A DNA stretch of 64,000 bases from Ectothiorhodospira haloalkaliphila ATCC 51935 (GCF_000633935.1 NZ_KK214998.1:255451-319450), one strand, 5' to 3'. Shown: positions 27,684 through 37,954, numbered from the stretch's first letter. The notes: generated by a model not told the origin, from the sequence alone. Made by a program: numbers and translations.

Positions 27684-28553
27684 ATGATGTCTGATAGCAA
27701 GATCATCCATCTCAACGGCGAGTTTCTGCCGGAGGATAGAGCGAAGGTCTCGGTGCTCGACCGGGGCTTTCTGTTCGGGGACGGCGTGTACGAGGTGATT
27801 CCGGTCTTCGGTGGCCGCCCCCTGCGTCTGGGGGAGCATCTGGATCGTCTGGCCCGCAGCCTGGCGGAGATCCGTATTCCCGACCCCCTGTCCCGCGAGG
27901 ATTGGGCGATCCTCATTGACGAGTTGCTGGCCCGTAATCCGGGCGGAGACCGCAGCGTGTACGTGCAGGTGACGCGCGGCGTGGCGCCCCGGGATCATGC
28001 CTTTCCGGAAGCCATCGAACCCACGGTGATGGCCATGGTGAACCCCATTCGGCCGCCCGGGGAGCAGGTGCTGACCCAGGGCGTGGCCGCCGTGGTCATC
28101 CCCGACCACCGCTGGTCCCGTTGCGACATCAAGGCCATCACCCTGCTGGCCAATGTGCTGGCCCGGCAGGAGGCTGTGGACAGCGGTGCCACGGAGGCCA
28201 TCCTGGTGCGCAACGGTCTGGCCACGGAAGGTGCAGCCAGTAACCTGTTCCTGGTGGCGGATGGGGTGATCGTCACGCCGCCCAAGGATCATTCCCTGCT
28301 GGGTGGGATCACCCGGGACCTGCTGGTGGAACTGGCCGAGGCCAACGGTCTGCCGGTGATGGAAACGCGTATCCCCGAGGACAGTCTTCAGGGTGCCCAG
28401 GAGATCTGGCTCACCAGTTCCACCCGCGAGATCCTGCCGGTCACGCGCCTGGATGGCCGTGCGGTGGGGGAGGGGGTGCCGGGGCCTGTGTGGCGGCGTG
28501 TTCATGCACTTTATCAGGACTACAAGGCCAGCCTGCGTCAGGAGGCCCCATGA
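27684..28553 (+). CDS. dat: D-amino-acid transaminase (class IV PLP aminotransferase)
   Basis: 289 aa. Interconverts D-alanine and D-glutamate using pyridoxal phosphate. Lysine K150 in RCDIKAITLLANVLA is the cofactor lysine; LDRGFLFGDGVYEV, ATEGAASNLFLV and LTSSTREILPV are class IV signatures. It could act on branched-chain substrates instead, but position between dacA (D-Ala release) and the lipB cluster and the sequence pattern favour Dat. GGGAG precedes two consecutive ATGs. ATGA overlap with the next gene. Confidence 0.9.
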   Translation: MMSDSKIIHLNGEFLPEDRAKVSVLDRGFLFGDGVYEVIPVFGGRPLRLGEHLDRLARSLAEIRIPDPLSREDWAILIDELLARNPGGDRSVYVQVTRGVAPRDHAFPEAIEPTVMAMVNPIRPPGEQVLTQGVAAVVIPDHRWSRCDIKAITLLANVLARQEAVDSGATEAILVRNGLATEGAASNLFLVADGVIVTPPKDHSLLGGITRDLLVELAEANGLPVMETRIPEDSLQGAQEIWLTSSTREILPVTRLDGRAVGEGVPGPVWRRVHALYQDYKASLRQEAP

Positions 28554-28828
28554 GCGATCACAGTGAAACTCCTCTGCTGGATGACGCCTTTCCCTGTGAA
28601 TTCCCCGTGAAGGTGATGGGGGCATCGGTGCCCGAGTTCCATGAGCGGGTGGAGGCCATCGTGCGCCGCCATGTACCTGAGGTGTCCAGCCAGGCCTTCT
28701 CGTCCCGGCCTTCCCGCAATGGTCGGTATGTGGCCATCACCGTGGTGGTGCAGGCCCGGAGCCGTCAACACATGGATGCCCTCTACCAGGACCTGACCGC
28801 CTGCGAACTGGTGACCATGGCCCTGTGA
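28550..28828 (+). CDS. ybeD: YbeD family protein (DUF493)
   Basis: 92 aa, small ACT-like fold protein. Segments [11 protein letters not shown] and [19 protein letters not shown] are typical. In E. coli ybeD lies between dacA and lipB, as here; a regulatory role has been suggested but the function is not established. Start overlaps dat (ATGA) and stop overlaps lipB (GTGA), with GGAGG upstream of the ATG. Confidence 0.9.
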   Translation: MSDHSETPLLDDAFPCEFPVKVMGASVPEFHERVEAIVRRHVPEVSSQAFSSRPSRNGRYVAITVVVQARSRQHMDALYQDLTACELVTMAL

Positions 28829-29478
28829 AGCCGCCCATCCGCGTGCATCGCCTGGGCCAGCGCGACTATGAGCCGGTGTGGCGAGCCATGCAGGACTTCA
28901 CCACCGGGCGCGGCGAGGATACTGCAGACGAGATCTGGCAGGTGGAGCATCCGCCGGTGTTCACCCTGGGCATGAATGGCAAGCCGGAGCATGTGCTGGA
29001 TGCCGGCGATATCCCGGTGATCCCGGTGGACCGGGGTGGGCAGGTGACCTATCACGGCCCCGGTCAGGTGGTGATCTATCTGCTGCTGGATGTGCGACGT
29101 CAGGGCATGGGGGTGCGTGCCCTGGTAACGACCCTGGAGCGCACCGTGATCGATTACCTGGAAGGCCTGGGTATCCAGGCGCAGGCCCGTGCGGATGCCC
29201 CCGGGGTGTATGTGGGGGGTGCCAAGATCGCCGCCCTGGGCCTGCGGGTGCGTCGCGGTGGCAGCTACCATGGGCTGGCCTTCAACGTGAACCCGGATCT
29301 GAGCGCCTTCGCGCGCATCAACCCCTGTGGCCATCAGGGGCTGGCAACCACGTCGCTGGAGCAGTTGGGGGTGGATGTGAGCTGGGGAGAGGCTGCCGAG
29401 GGATTGACGCTCGGTCTGGGGGCGGCGCTGGGGCGTCGGATCGAGTGGGTGCCCTCCGCGCCCCTCATCCCCGGCTAG
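28825..29478 (+). CDS. lipB: Octanoyl-[acyl-carrier-protein]:protein octanoyltransferase
   Basis: 217 aa. Transfers octanoyl from ACP to lipoyl domains of 2-oxoacid dehydrogenases and the glycine-cleavage H protein. Motifs [25 protein letters not shown] (catalytic lysine) and [13 protein letters not shown] (catalytic cysteine). GTG start overlapping the ybeD stop. The lipA gene that often follows is absent here; a convergent unknown gene overlaps the stop by four bases. Confidence 0.96.
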   Translation: MKPPIRVHRLGQRDYEPVWRAMQDFTTGRGEDTADEIWQVEHPPVFTLGMNGKPEHVLDAGDIPVIPVDRGGQVTYHGPGQVVIYLLLDVRRQGMGVRALVTTLERTVIDYLEGLGIQAQARADAPGVYVGGAKIAALGLRVRRGGSYHGLAFNVNPDLSAFARINPCGHQGLATTSLEQLGVDVSWGEAAEGLTLGLGAALGRRIEWVPSAPLIPG

Positions 29479-29894
29479 AGGTATTCCCGCCAATGCCGGG
29501 GCCGCTGATCCCGGCAGCCGTGGGCCTGTTGCCGGTACTGGTTCACGAACACCCGTTGTGCCACGCCGCTGATGCTTTCGTCCTTCACCAGGCCCAGGTT
29601 GTCGCGGACGGTATCCTCGCCGTAGTTGTACAGGGCACGGCGTAGTTTCGACAACAGGCTGTTATCCATGTGGAACCCCACCTCGGTGAGGGCTTGCTCC
29701 AGTTCCGCATAGGTGATCTCGCGGATGTCGTAGGTGACCTGGAGTTTCCTGTCGCCATCGCGGTGTACCTCGCGGATGGCGGGCACCTCGTCCCGCAACA
29801 TCAGCCAGGCGGCCTCCAGCTGGTCCTGTTCTTTCTGCGGGCCCCGGAACACCAGTTCCCGATGGCGAATGTATGCGTCGTCTGCGGATTCCAT
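29475..29894 (-). CDS. Conserved protein of unknown function, HMA-like fold suspected
   Basis: 139 aa, not recognised by name. Predicted pattern beta-alpha-beta-beta-alpha-beta in the first ~85 residues (HRELVFRG, a long helix, [17 protein letters not shown], then [15 protein letters not shown]) resembles a ferredoxin-like/heavy-metal-associated fold, but there is no CxxC metal site. The C-terminal part ([18 protein letters not shown] ... [20 protein letters not shown]) is basic and helical. It is convergent with lipB and upstream of nothing obvious, 67 bases before the end of prmC region. Codon use looks normal for the window, so it is probably a real gene. Confidence 0.72.
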   Translation of the reverse strand: MESADDAYIRHRELVFRGPQKEQDQLEAAWLMLRDEVPAIREVHRDGDRKLQVTYDIREITYAELEQALTEVGFHMDNSLLSKLRRALYNYGEDTVRDNLGLVKDESISGVAQRVFVNQYRQQAHGCRDQRPRHWREYL

Positions 29895-29961
29895 GAGGCC
29901 AATGCTAGCGGCCTGCCCGGAATATGCAAGACAAAAAATGCAGGCTTTCCGTCCCGGGGTT

Positions 29962-30798
29962 TCAGCCCTGGCAGCCGAGGGTCACCCGCTCCCGCCCGGC
30001 CAGGTCCTTGAGTGTGGCCACCTGTGACAAACCGGCTGCCTGGAACAGTGCGCGGACCGCCCCCCCCTGGTCCGCGCCATGCTCCACCAGCAGCCAGCCG
30101 CCGGCCAGCAAATGATCCGGCGCACCGGCCACAATCTGACGCAGGTCGTCCAGGCCGTCGGCACCAGACACCAGGGCCTCACGGGGTTCGTGACCCAATT
30201 GGCCCAGATGCGGGTCGGCTTCGGCCACATAGGGGGGGTTGCTGACGATCATGTCAAAGCGCGTGTCCCCCAGTGGGTCATACCAGCTTCCGTCGAGCCA
30301 TTGGATGCGGGTGTTCAGGCCCAGGTGGCGGGCGTTGTCAGCGGCCACCCCCAGGGCGAGGGGGGAGCGATCCGTGGCGGTGATGCGTGCCTTCGGGCGT
30401 TCCGTGGCCAGAGCCAGGGCGATGGCGCCGGAGCCGGTACCCAGGTCGAGGATGGAGGCGTTACTGTCCTCGTCCAGGTGTGAAAGGGCTGCCTCCACCA
30501 GGATCTCCGTGTCCGGGCGCGGGATCAGCACCTCGGGGCCCACCTTCAGATCCAGTGACCAGAACTCGCGACGCCCCAGCAGATAGGCCGCAGGCTCCCC
30601 GGCGGATCGGCGCAGCGCCCACTGGCGCACCTGCTGGATGACGTCTTCTGGTGCAGGGTCTTCCCCATGGGCATAGAGCCAGGCGCGGTCGCGACCCAAC
30701 GCCTGTGCCACCAGCAGCTGGGCCTCCAGGCGGGGGGCATCCACCGTTTGCAGGCCCTGGCAGGTTTCGGTGATCAGCTGGGCAACGGTCAGGGTCAT
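29962..30798 (-). CDS. prmC: Peptide chain release factor N5-glutamine methyltransferase
   Basis: 278 aa. Methylates the GGQ glutamine of release factors. SAM motif LDLGTGSGAIALALA and catalytic NPPYV are clear. The substrate gene prfA lies directly upstream, the usual order. The start at 30798 fits the normal N-terminal length; an upstream ATG at 30843 would add 15 residues, and neither has a strong ribosome site. Confidence 0.96.
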   Translation of the reverse strand: MTLTVAQLITETCQGLQTVDAPRLEAQLLVAQALGRDRAWLYAHGEDPAPEDVIQQVRQWALRRSAGEPAAYLLGRREFWSLDLKVGPEVLIPRPDTEILVEAALSHLDEDSNASILDLGTGSGAIALALATERPKARITATDRSPLALGVAADNARHLGLNTRIQWLDGSWYDPLGDTRFDMIVSNPPYVAEADPHLGQLGHEPREALVSGADGLDDLRQIVAGAPDHLLAGGWLLVEHGADQGGAVRALFQAAGLSQVATLKDLAGRERVTLGCQG

Positions 30799-30881
30799 CT
30801 CAGGGTGCGCCTTTACGTTGGAGGGGGCAGGTGAGGGGCCCATTGTGAGGGCCTTGCCTGGTGCTTCCTGAGAGTCTTGCC

Positions 30882-31964
30882 TCAGTCGCCCAGTGCCGCG
30901 AGTTGCTCGGCCTGGTGTTCATTGACCAGCGGATCGATCACCGGGTCCAGGTCGCCCGTCATGACGTTTTCCAGCTTGTAGAGGGTGAGGTTGATACGGT
31001 GGTCAGTCACCCGGCCCTGGGGGAAGTTGTAGGTGCGGATGCGTTCGGAGCGATCGCCGCTGCCCACCAGGGATTTGCGGGTGGCGGACTGTTCCGAATG
31101 CCGCCGGGTCTCTTCCATTTCCAGCAGCCGGGCGGCCAGGTAACTCATGGCTTTGGCCCGGTTCTTGTGCTGGGAGCGTTCCTCCTGGCATTCCACCACC
31201 AGGCCCGTGGGGAGGTGGGTCAGGCGCACGGCGGAGTCGGTCCGGTTCACGTGCTGCCCACCCGCGCCGCTGGCCCGGTAGGTATCCACCCGCAGATCGG
31301 CGGGGTTGATCTCGGGGACTTCCATCTCGTCGGGTTCGGGCATGATGACCACGGTGGCCGCCGAGGTATGGATGCGACCCTGGGATTCCGTCTCGGGTAC
31401 CCGCTGCACCCGATGGGCGCCGGATTCGAACTTGAGGCGCGCATACACGCCCCGACCGGTCACCCGGGCGATGATCTCCTTGAAACCCCCATGTTCACCC
31501 TCGCTTTCCGAGAGGATTTCCATCTGCCAGCCCCGGGTCTCGGCGTAGCGGGAATACATGCGGAACAGGTCGCCGGCAAAGATGGCGGCCTCATCCCCGC
31601 CGGTGCCGGCGCGGATTTCCAGAAAGGTGTTGCTGTCGTCGTGGGGGTCGCGGGGGATCAGATGCCGCTGAAGGTTACGCTCCAGTTCCGCCAGGCGGAC
31701 CTGGGTGGCATCCATCTCGTCCTCGGCCATGGCGCGCAGGTCCGGATCCGGGTCGCGGGCCATCTCGCGTGCAGCCTCCAGGTCGTCACGGGCCTGGGCA
31801 TATTCGTTCCAGGCCGCCACCACCGGTTCCAGCTGGCTGTATTCCACGGAATACTGGCGAAACCGATCCTGGTCGCCAATCACCTCCGGGTCGGAGAGCA
31901 GGCCGCCCAGTTCTTCAAATCGCTCGGCAATGTCTTCCAGCTTGCGGCGAATGGAGTCTTTCAC
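30882..31964 (-). CDS. prfA: Peptide chain release factor 1
   Basis: 360 aa. Recognises UAA and UAG stop codons and triggers peptide release. GGQ motif in [18 protein letters not shown]; the codon-recognition PxT-type tripeptide lies in the middle of the protein as usual. Start overlaps the hemA stop (ATGA), as in the hemA-prfA-prmC operons of many gammaproteobacteria. Confidence 0.98.
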   Translation of the reverse strand: MKDSIRRKLEDIAERFEELGGLLSDPEVIGDQDRFRQYSVEYSQLEPVVAAWNEYAQARDDLEAAREMARDPDPDLRAMAEDEMDATQVRLAELERNLQRHLIPRDPHDDSNTFLEIRAGTGGDEAAIFAGDLFRMYSRYAETRGWQMEILSESEGEHGGFKEIIARVTGRGVYARLKFESGAHRVQRVPETESQGRIHTSAATVVIMPEPDEMEVPEINPADLRVDTYRASGAGGQHVNRTDSAVRLTHLPTGLVVECQEERSQHKNRAKAMSYLAARLLEMEETRRHSEQSATRKSLVGSGDRSERIRTYNFPQGRVTDHRINLTLYKLENVMTGDLDPVIDPLVNEHQAEQLAALGD

Positions 31965-33244
31965 GAACTGATCTTGTGACCGCTGGTGTCGGTTTCAGGC
32001 AGCTTGAACAGGGCATGGGCCGCGTCGATGAGCTCCAGTTTGCCGTCCCGGGCCGCCTGGTTCATGCTGTCGCAAGGCTCGTGCAGGAACTTGTTGGTGA
32101 GGGTGTGGGCGAGAAAGCCCAGGGCCTCCTCCGGGGATTTTCCGGCAGCCACCATCTGCAGGGACTTGTCCAGCACCTCAAGCTGCATGCTGTGGGCCTT
32201 GTCGCGGAAGGCGCAGATGGTGCTCACCGCGTCCTGGGCCCGCAACCAGCCCATGAAGGTATCCACCTGGGATTCGATGATCTCCTCGGCCTGGCGCGCT
32301 GCCTCGCGGCGGGACTGCAGGTTCTCCTGGATGACCTCTTCCAGGTCGTCCACCGTGTAGAGATACACGTCGTCCAGCTTGCCCACCTCCGGTTCGATGT
32401 CCCGGGGTACGGCGATGTCCACCATGAACATGGGCCGATGCTTGCGCACCTTCAGGGCCCGCTCCACGGCCCCCTTGCCCAGGATGGGCAGCGGGCTGGC
32501 GGTGGAAGAGATCAGGATGTCGGCCTCGGCCAGGCGATTGGGGATCTCCTGCAGGGTGATCACCTCGGCGTTGAACTGATCCGCCAGGGGCTTGGCGCGT
32601 TCCACCGTGCGGTTGGCGACGATGATGCGCCCGATCTCGTTGGTGCTCAGGTGACGGGCGGCCAGTTCAACGGTTTCGCCGGCGCCGATCATCAGCGCCG
32701 TCAGGGGCTTCATGTCACCCCAGATCTGCTTGGCCAGGGAGACCGCAGCAAAGGCCACGGAGACCGGGCTGGAACCGATGGCGGTGGAGGTGCGTACATT
32801 CTTCGCTACGGAGAAGGCGTGCTGGAACAGGCGCCCCAGTTGACGGCCCAGGGTGCCGGAGCTGTTGGCGTTCTGGTAGGCCCCTTTGAGCTGGCCCAGG
32901 ATCTGGGGTTCGCCCAGCACCAGGGAGTCCAGGCCGCAGGCCACACGCAGCAGGTGACGCACGGCGTCATCATCGTGGTGGCGGTAGATATAGGGCTGGA
33001 TCTCGCTGGGTTTGAGGCGGTGAAATTCCCCCAGCCAGTGCAGTACACGGTCGGTGGGCTGGTGGGCTTCGGAGCGGAAATAAATTTCCGTGCGATTGCA
33101 GGTGGACAGTATGGCTGCCTCTTCCACCGGCGTGGACTGGGTCAGCCCATTAAGGGCCTCCTCCATGCGATCCGGTGAGAAGACGACCCGTTCGCGAATC
33201 CCGACGGGGGCGGATTTGTGATTGACTCCGAGAGTAAAAAGCAT
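31961..33244 (-). CDS. hemA: Glutamyl-tRNA reductase
   Basis: 427 aa. First committed step of tetrapyrrole synthesis by the C5 route, making glutamate-1-semialdehyde from Glu-tRNA. Catalytic cysteine C49 in [15 protein letters not shown] motif [15 protein letters not shown], and dimerisation helix at the end. In a phototroph this pathway feeds bacteriochlorophyll as well as heme; hemL for the next step is at 52.3-53.6 kb. The start [13 protein letters not shown] at 33244 is the conserved one; an upstream start at 33295 would fall across the candidate promoter. Confidence 0.97.
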   Translation of the reverse strand: MLFTLGVNHKSAPVGIRERVVFSPDRMEEALNGLTQSTPVEEAAILSTCNRTEIYFRSEAHQPTDRVLHWLGEFHRLKPSEIQPYIYRHHDDDAVRHLLRVACGLDSLVLGEPQILGQLKGAYQNANSSGTLGRQLGRLFQHAFSVAKNVRTSTAIGSSPVSVAFAAVSLAKQIWGDMKPLTALMIGAGETVELAARHLSTNEIGRIIVANRTVERAKPLADQFNAEVITLQEIPNRLAEADILISSTASPLPILGKGAVERALKVRKHRPMFMVDIAVPRDIEPEVGKLDDVYLYTVDDLEEVIQENLQSRREAARQAEEIIESQVDTFMGWLRAQDAVSTICAFRDKAHSMQLEVLDKSLQMVAAGKSPEEALGFLAHTLTNKFLHEPCDSMNQAARDGKLELIDAAHALFKLPETDTSGHKISS

Positions 33245-33597
33245 CGCACGTGAGGACCTGGTGAATAGCGTATTTTGCGCCAGCATTGAAGTCATGACAA
33301 GTTTACCCCAGTTTCAACCCTTTGAGTCCGCACGGAAAACTCTTGATCTTTCAGGTGTTGGCCAAGAGCCCGGGAACTTATCGGTCGCGTTATGGTGCCA
33401 AAGGGAGACGAGGCGACGCAGTCCATGCGGCTGTTTCCTCAATCTGACACTCAGGGTGCCCGGGCGCTGTCCAGTTGAGTTTACACTGTCCGGGGCCTTT
33501 GGCGCGCCCCCCTTGTGGGTATTCGTGCCGACGGGTTGCAACAAGCGATCCGGTCTGGTGTTCTGCTCATTTCGACCTATTGGGTTACTGTCCCCTG
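33245..33597. other. Divergent regulatory region between hemA and the TPR lipoprotein gene
   Basis: 353 bases without a gene. It holds a good sigma-70-like promoter for hemA (33272-33300, minus). On the plus side I could not find a convincing promoter for the TPR gene; TTGCAA at 33535 with TGTTCT 17 bases on is a weak match. No known tetrapyrrole-regulator site was recognised. Confidence 0.5.
33272..33300 (-). promoter_or_regulatory. hemA promoter
   Basis: On the minus strand: TTGTCA (five of six), 17-base spacer, CAAAAT (four of six), about 30 bases before the hemA ATG. Confidence 0.55.
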
Positions 33598-35364
33598 ATG
33601 AAGCCTTCCGCCACGTCTTTTGCATCGTTTCCCGCTCGCGCCGCCGTCGGTCTGGCCGGCATCGTTCTTGCGGCCAGCCTGCTTACCGCCTGTGCCGGCC
33701 TCACCCAAGGGGGCGGCGGGCACGATCCGGAAGTGTATCCCAATCTTGATCTGCGGATGGGAACGCCGGAGGACAATGGTCAGGCGGATCTCTTATATGA
33801 ACTGCTGGTGGGGGAGATTGCCGGTCATATGGGCGAACTGCAAGTCTCCCTTGATCATTACTTGCGCGCGGCCGGACGAAGTGATGATCCGGGCGTGGCC
33901 GAGCGAGCCACAAGGATCGCCCTCTTCTCCGGTGACCGGGAGAAGGCCCTGCCGGCGGCCCAGCGCTGGGTGGCATTGGACGGCGAAAGCCTGGAGGCCC
34001 GCCAGGTGCTGGCCGCCATGCTGGTCAACGATGATCAACCGGATGCGGCCGTGCCTCACCTGGAGAGGGTGCTTGAGCGCATGGAGGCCGTGGAGGGGGA
34101 CGGCCTGGGGCTGTTGGTGAATATTCTTTCCCGGGCCCAGAATGGTCCGGCGGCGGTGAAGGCCATGGAACAGGTGGCTGCCGGACGCTCCGATGATCCG
34201 AGGGCGCAGCTGGCCCTGGGCAGCCTGGCGCTGCAGCAGGACCAGCCCCATGCGGCGGTGGCCGCCACGGAGAGGGCGCTGCGCATGGACCCGGGCCTGC
34301 GCGAGGCCAGCGTGCTCAGGGCGCGGGCAATCCAGCGCACCGGTGATCGTGAGGCTTCCCTGCAGGCCATGAAGGATTTGGTGGAGCGCTATCCCGACGA
34401 TCTGGATCTGCGGGTCAATTACGGTCGGCTGCTGTTGCAGGAAGAGCGCTTTGCGGATGCCCGGATCCAGTTCGAGGCAGTGGTGGCTGAGCGCGGCGAT
34501 GACGCGGACATGCTCTACACCCTGGGGCTGATCAACATCGAGATGGAGCAGTACGGCGAGGCCGAACGTTATCTGGAGCAGTTGCTCAAGATCGGTCAGC
34601 GCGCCGGTGAGGCGCGCTACTACCTGGGACGCATTGCCGAGCTCACGGGGGATGTCCAGCGTGCCGTGGACTTTTACGAAGAGGTGGATCGGGGTGATTA
34701 CCGCCAGGAATCCATGATCCGTGCCGCCCGTCTTCGGGGTGAAATGGGGCAGGTCAACGAGGCTCGGGAGGCCCTGACCCGGTTGCGCGAGACCAGCGAC
34801 AACCCGCGCCTGCAGGTGGAAACCTATCTTTCGGAAGCCCAGTTACTGCGTGAGACCCGGGACTATCAGGCAGGCCTGGCGCTTCTGGATGAGGCCCTGG
34901 AGTCACATCCCGATCACCTGGAGCTGCTCTACGCTCGGGCCCTGATGGCCGAACGTCTGGATCGGATCGACCAGCTGGAGGAAGACCTGAACCGCATCCT
35001 GGAGCAGGATCCTGATAACCCCGCGGCACTCAATGCGCTGGGGTATACCCTGGCGGATCGTACCGATCGCTTCGAAGAGGCCTACGACTACATCAGTCGG
35101 GCCTACGAGCAGCGCCCCGACGATGCCGCCATCATCGACAGCATGGGTTGGGTGCTGTACCGCCTGGGTCGCCTGGACGAGGCGGAAAGTCACCTGCGCC
35201 GCGCCTACGGCAAGATGGAGGATGGCGAGATCGCCAGCAACCTGGCCCAGGTGCTTTGGGAACGGGGCGAGCGCGAGGAGGCCCTGGACATCCTCGAGGC
35301 TGCCCTGGAGCGGGATCCGGATCACGAACGCCTGTTGCGCCTCAAGGAAAGGCTGAACCCATGA
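33598..35364 (+). CDS. TPR-repeat lipoprotein
   Basis: 588 aa. Signal peptide with lipobox LTAC (cysteine 32), followed by about a dozen TPR-like helical pairs through to the C-terminus (for example VNYGRLLLQEERFADARIQFE and LGYTLADRTDRFEEAYDYI). TPR proteins of this type are commonly found just upstream of lolB and opposite hemA in gammaproteobacteria; a scaffold role at the outer membrane is likely but no partner is known. The start is the first ATG giving a signal peptide; the ribosome site is poor. ATGA overlap with lolB. Confidence 0.88.
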   Translation: MKPSATSFASFPARAAVGLAGIVLAASLLTACAGLTQGGGGHDPEVYPNLDLRMGTPEDNGQADLLYELLVGEIAGHMGELQVSLDHYLRAAGRSDDPGVAERATRIALFSGDREKALPAAQRWVALDGESLEARQVLAAMLVNDDQPDAAVPHLERVLERMEAVEGDGLGLLVNILSRAQNGPAAVKAMEQVAAGRSDDPRAQLALGSLALQQDQPHAAVAATERALRMDPGLREASVLRARAIQRTGDREASLQAMKDLVERYPDDLDLRVNYGRLLLQEERFADARIQFEAVVAERGDDADMLYTLGLINIEMEQYGEAERYLEQLLKIGQRAGEARYYLGRIAELTGDVQRAVDFYEEVDRGDYRQESMIRAARLRGEMGQVNEAREALTRLRETSDNPRLQVETYLSEAQLLRETRDYQAGLALLDEALESHPDHLELLYARALMAERLDRIDQLEEDLNRILEQDPDNPAALNALGYTLADRTDRFEEAYDYISRAYEQRPDDAAIIDSMGWVLYRLGRLDEAESHLRRAYGKMEDGEIASNLAQVLWERGEREEALDILEAALERDPDHERLLRLKERLNP

Positions 35365-35960
35365 TGCGACTGATCACGATATGCCTGGCGGCAGCCCTGC
35401 TCGCCGCCTGCGCCGTACGTCCGCCCGAGCCGGTTGAGGATGTTGAGCGCACCTGGCAGCAGCGGCTGGAGGTCTTGTCGGCACGGGATGACTGGGTGCT
35501 CGCGGGGCGCGTGGCCGTGGCCGTGGATGATGAGCGCTGGAATGCCAATTTGCGCTGGCGCCAGGAGGGTGAAACCTATGATATCCAGATCTATGGGCCT
35601 TTCGGTCGCCATGCCGCCCGCCTGCGTGGCGATGCCTCCGGCGTGACCCTCACTGACAGTGAGGGGCGCAATCATCATGCCCGGGACGCCGATCAACTGG
35701 TGTACGATACGCTCGGCTGGCGGCTGCCTGTGAACGGCCTGCGCCACTGGGTGCTGGGGGTTCCTGCTCCGGGGGGCTCCCTTGAGGCCTATGCGCTGGA
35801 CCCGGCCGGTCGGCCCGAGCAGCTGGCGCAATCAGGATGGACCGTGCGCTACCAGCGCTACAGCGACGAGTCCCGTCCGCCGCTGCCCGATCGCATGACC
35901 CTGGAATTCGATGACATTCGCGTCCGTGTACTGATGGATGACTGGCAGATGAACCCATGA
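35361..35960 (+). CDS. lolB: Outer-membrane lipoprotein receptor LolB
   Basis: 199 aa. Accepts lipoproteins from LolA and inserts them in the outer membrane; itself a lipoprotein with lipobox LLAAC (cysteine 17). Conserved RDDWVLAGRVAV, WNANLRWRQ and LPDRMTLEFDDIRVRVLMDDW segments match the family. AAGGAAAGG upstream. Overlaps ATGA with the TPR gene before and ispE after. Confidence 0.94.
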   Translation: MMRLITICLAAALLAACAVRPPEPVEDVERTWQQRLEVLSARDDWVLAGRVAVAVDDERWNANLRWRQEGETYDIQIYGPFGRHAARLRGDASGVTLTDSEGRNHHARDADQLVYDTLGWRLPVNGLRHWVLGVPAPGGSLEAYALDPAGRPEQLAQSGWTVRYQRYSDESRPPLPDRMTLEFDDIRVRVLMDDWQMNP

Positions 35961-36811
35961 ATCTGGATGCCTGGAGGGGCTGGCCGGCGCCAGCCAAACT
36001 CAATCTGTTCCTGCATATCACCGGTCGCCGTGCCGACGGCTATCACGAGCTGCAGACGGTGTTTCAGTTTCTCTCTCATGGAGATGTGCTGGATTTTGAG
36101 CCGCTCGCTGGAGATCAGGTACGTCCCGCTCACGTGCTGGAGGATGTGGCGCCGGAGGATGACCTGACGGTGCGGGCGGCCCGCTGCCTCAAGCGTGCCA
36201 CCGGGTATGGCGACGGGGCGCTGATCCGGGTGCGCAAGGTGCTGCCCATGGGGGGCGGCCTGGGTGGAGGCAGCTCTGATGCTGCCACCACTCTGGTGGC
36301 GCTCAATCATCTTTGGGGTACTGGATTGACCCTTGGGGAATTGGCGGAACTGGGCCTGGGCCTGGGGGCTGATGTGCCCATCTTTGTCCACGGGCGGGCG
36401 GCCTGGGCGGAGGGGGTGGGGGAGCGCTTTGAGCCCGTTGCCCCCCCCGAGCCCTGGTATCTGGTGGTTCACCCCGGGGTTCATGTGTCCACTGGTGCCG
36501 TCTTTGGCGATCCTGGATTGACACGAAACTGCGAAGCCATCAAAATAGCCGACTTTACTGCGGGACGGGCTGCAAACGTATGTGAGCCCATCGTGTGCAA
36601 GCACTACCCAGCCGTTGCCGAAGCCCTTGGCTGGCTGGAGGGGCAGGGCGTCCAGGCCCGCATGACGGGGACCGGTAGCTGCGTCTTTGCCGCCTTTGAG
36701 GGAGAACATGCTGCTCGGGAGGCTCACGGCCGGTTGCCGGCACACTGGCAAGGCTTCGTGGCCCAGGGCCAGAACCGCTCCGCATTGCAGTACCGCATGG
36801 ATCGCGCATGA
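35957..36811 (+). CDS. ispE: 4-diphosphocytidyl-2-C-methyl-D-erythritol kinase
   Basis: 284 aa, GHMP kinase of the MEP isoprenoid pathway, which supplies carotenoids and the bacteriochlorophyll phytyl chain as well as ubiquinone. APAKLNLFLHI opening, ATP loop PMGGGLGGGSSDAATTL, and MTGTGSCVFAAF near the end. Codons for about residues 178-215 are somewhat less GC-rich than the rest, without obvious meaning. A tRNA-Gln gene follows after 26 bases and is probably co-transcribed. Confidence 0.96.
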   Translation: MNLDAWRGWPAPAKLNLFLHITGRRADGYHELQTVFQFLSHGDVLDFEPLAGDQVRPAHVLEDVAPEDDLTVRAARCLKRATGYGDGALIRVRKVLPMGGGLGGGSSDAATTLVALNHLWGTGLTLGELAELGLGLGADVPIFVHGRAAWAEGVGERFEPVAPPEPWYLVVHPGVHVSTGAVFGDPGLTRNCEAIKIADFTAGRAANVCEPIVCKHYPAVAEALGWLEGQGVQARMTGTGSCVFAAFEGEHAAREAHGRLPAHWQGFVAQGQNRSALQYRMDRA

Positions 36812-36837
36812 GTTGCAACTCTCGCTGAAAGTGTTCT

Positions 36838-36912
36838 TGGGCCGTCGCCAAGTGGTAAGGCACCGGGTTTTGATCCCGGCATTCGCAGGTTCGAATCCTG
36901 CCGGCCCAGCCA
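36838..36912 (+). tRNA. tRNA-Gln (anticodon TTG)
   Basis: 75 bases including encoded CCA. Acceptor TGGGCCG pairs with CGGCCCA; anticodon stem CCGGG/CCCGG encloses TTTTGAT with anticodon TTG (36870-36872); T-loop GTTCGAATC is canonical. The T1-A72 pair is typical of glutamine tRNAs. Position between ispE and prs is conserved in many gammaproteobacteria. Confidence 0.97.
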
Positions 36913-36925
36913 ACCATCGTCGAGT

Positions 36926-36963
36926 CCCCTGCGCCCACCCGGTGCAGGGGATTTGGTGTTTTT
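36926..36963 (+). terminator. Terminator after tRNA-Gln
   Basis: Stem CCCCTGC / GCAGGGG (7 bp, 11-base loop) at 36926-36950 followed by ATTTGGTGTTTTTA. Likely releases the ispE/tRNA transcript. Confidence 0.65.
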
Positions 36964-36976
36964 AGGGTTCCCTAAA
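36961..36976. promoter_or_regulatory. Short palindrome before prs
   Basis: TTTAGGGTTCCCTAAA, seven-base arms around TT, about 40 bases before the prs start. Could be an operator; no regulator assigned. Confidence 0.3.
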
Positions 36977-37015
36977 ATTATGCTCCCTAGATCCACAGTG
37001 GTCGAAAAAACCAAA

Positions 37016-37954
37016 ATGATGATCTTCGCCGGGAACGCCACTCCCAACCTGGCGCAGAGCGTGGTCAACCATCTCAATCTGCCCCTGGGCAAGGCGGTCG
37101 TCGGTCGGTTCAGCGACGGCGAGGTGCAGGTGGAATTGCTGGAGAACGTTCGTGGGAGGGATGTCTTCATCATCCAGTCCACCGGTTCCCCCACCAACGA
37201 CAACCTCATGGAACTGCTGATCATGGTGGATGCCCTGCGTCGCGCCTCGGCAGGCCGCATCACCACTGTCATCCCCTATTTTGGTTACTCCCGTCAGGAC
37301 CGTCGTGTGCGCTCCGCCCGCGTGCCCATCTCCGCCAAGGTGGTGGCCAACATGCTCGAGGCAGTGGGGGCAGACCGGGTGCTCACCGTGGACGTGCATG
37401 CCGACCAGGTGCAGGGCTTCTTCAACGTACCGGTGGATAATGTCTACGCCTCCCCCATCCTCCTGGGGCATATCTGGCGCCAGAAGATCCCCAACCTGCT
37501 CGTCGTCTCCCCGGACGTGGGTGGTGTGGTGCGCGCCCGTGCCCTGGCCAAGCGTCTGGACGACGCCGAACTGGCCATCATCGACAAGCGTCGGCCCAAG
37601 GCCAATGAATCCCAGGTGATGCATATCATTGGTGATGTGCAGGACAAGACCTGCATCATCATCGACGATCTGGTGGATACCGCCGGCACCCTGTGCCAGG
37701 CCGCCAAGGCCCTGAAGGAGCACGGAGCCTCCAAGGTCATGGCTTATGCCACCCACCCGGTCCTGTCAGGCCCTGCCATCGAGAACATCACGAATTCGGA
37801 ACTGGATGAGCTGGTGGTGACCGACACCCTGCCGCTGCGCCCGGAAGCCCAGGCCTGTGATCGCATCAAGCAGCTCAGTGTGGCCGGCATGCTGGCCGAA
37901 ACCATCCGTCGCATCAATCGCGAGGAGTCGGTCAGCTCGTTGTTCGTCGACTGA
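37016..37954 (+). CDS. prs: Ribose-phosphate pyrophosphokinase
   Basis: 312 aa. Makes PRPP from ribose-5-phosphate and ATP for nucleotide, His and Trp synthesis. [14 protein letters not shown] opening, [20 protein letters not shown], the [13 protein letters not shown] flexible loop and PRPP loop [11 protein letters not shown] are present. The start is taken at the first of two adjacent ATGs at the conserved N-terminus; no good ribosome site is visible. Confidence 0.96.
   Translation: MMIFAGNATPNLAQSVVNHLNLPLGKAVVGRFSDGEVQVELLENVRGRDVFIIQSTGSPTNDNLMELLIMVDALRRASAGRITTVIPYFGYSRQDRRVRSARVPISAKVVANMLEAVGADRVLTVDVHADQVQGFFNVPVDNVYASPILLGHIWRQKIPNLLVVSPDVGGVVRARALAKRLDDAELAIIDKRRPKANESQVMHIIGDVQDKTCIIIDDLVDTAGTLCQAAKALKEHGASKVMAYATHPVLSGPAIENITNSELDELVVTDTLPLRPEAQACDRIKQLSVAGMLAETIRRINREESVSSLFVD

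Noticed and set aside
28825..29478. Absence of lipA after lipB as a sign of a broken lipoate pathway
   Set aside because: lipA is often elsewhere in the chromosome and the window is only 64 kb, so nothing can be concluded.
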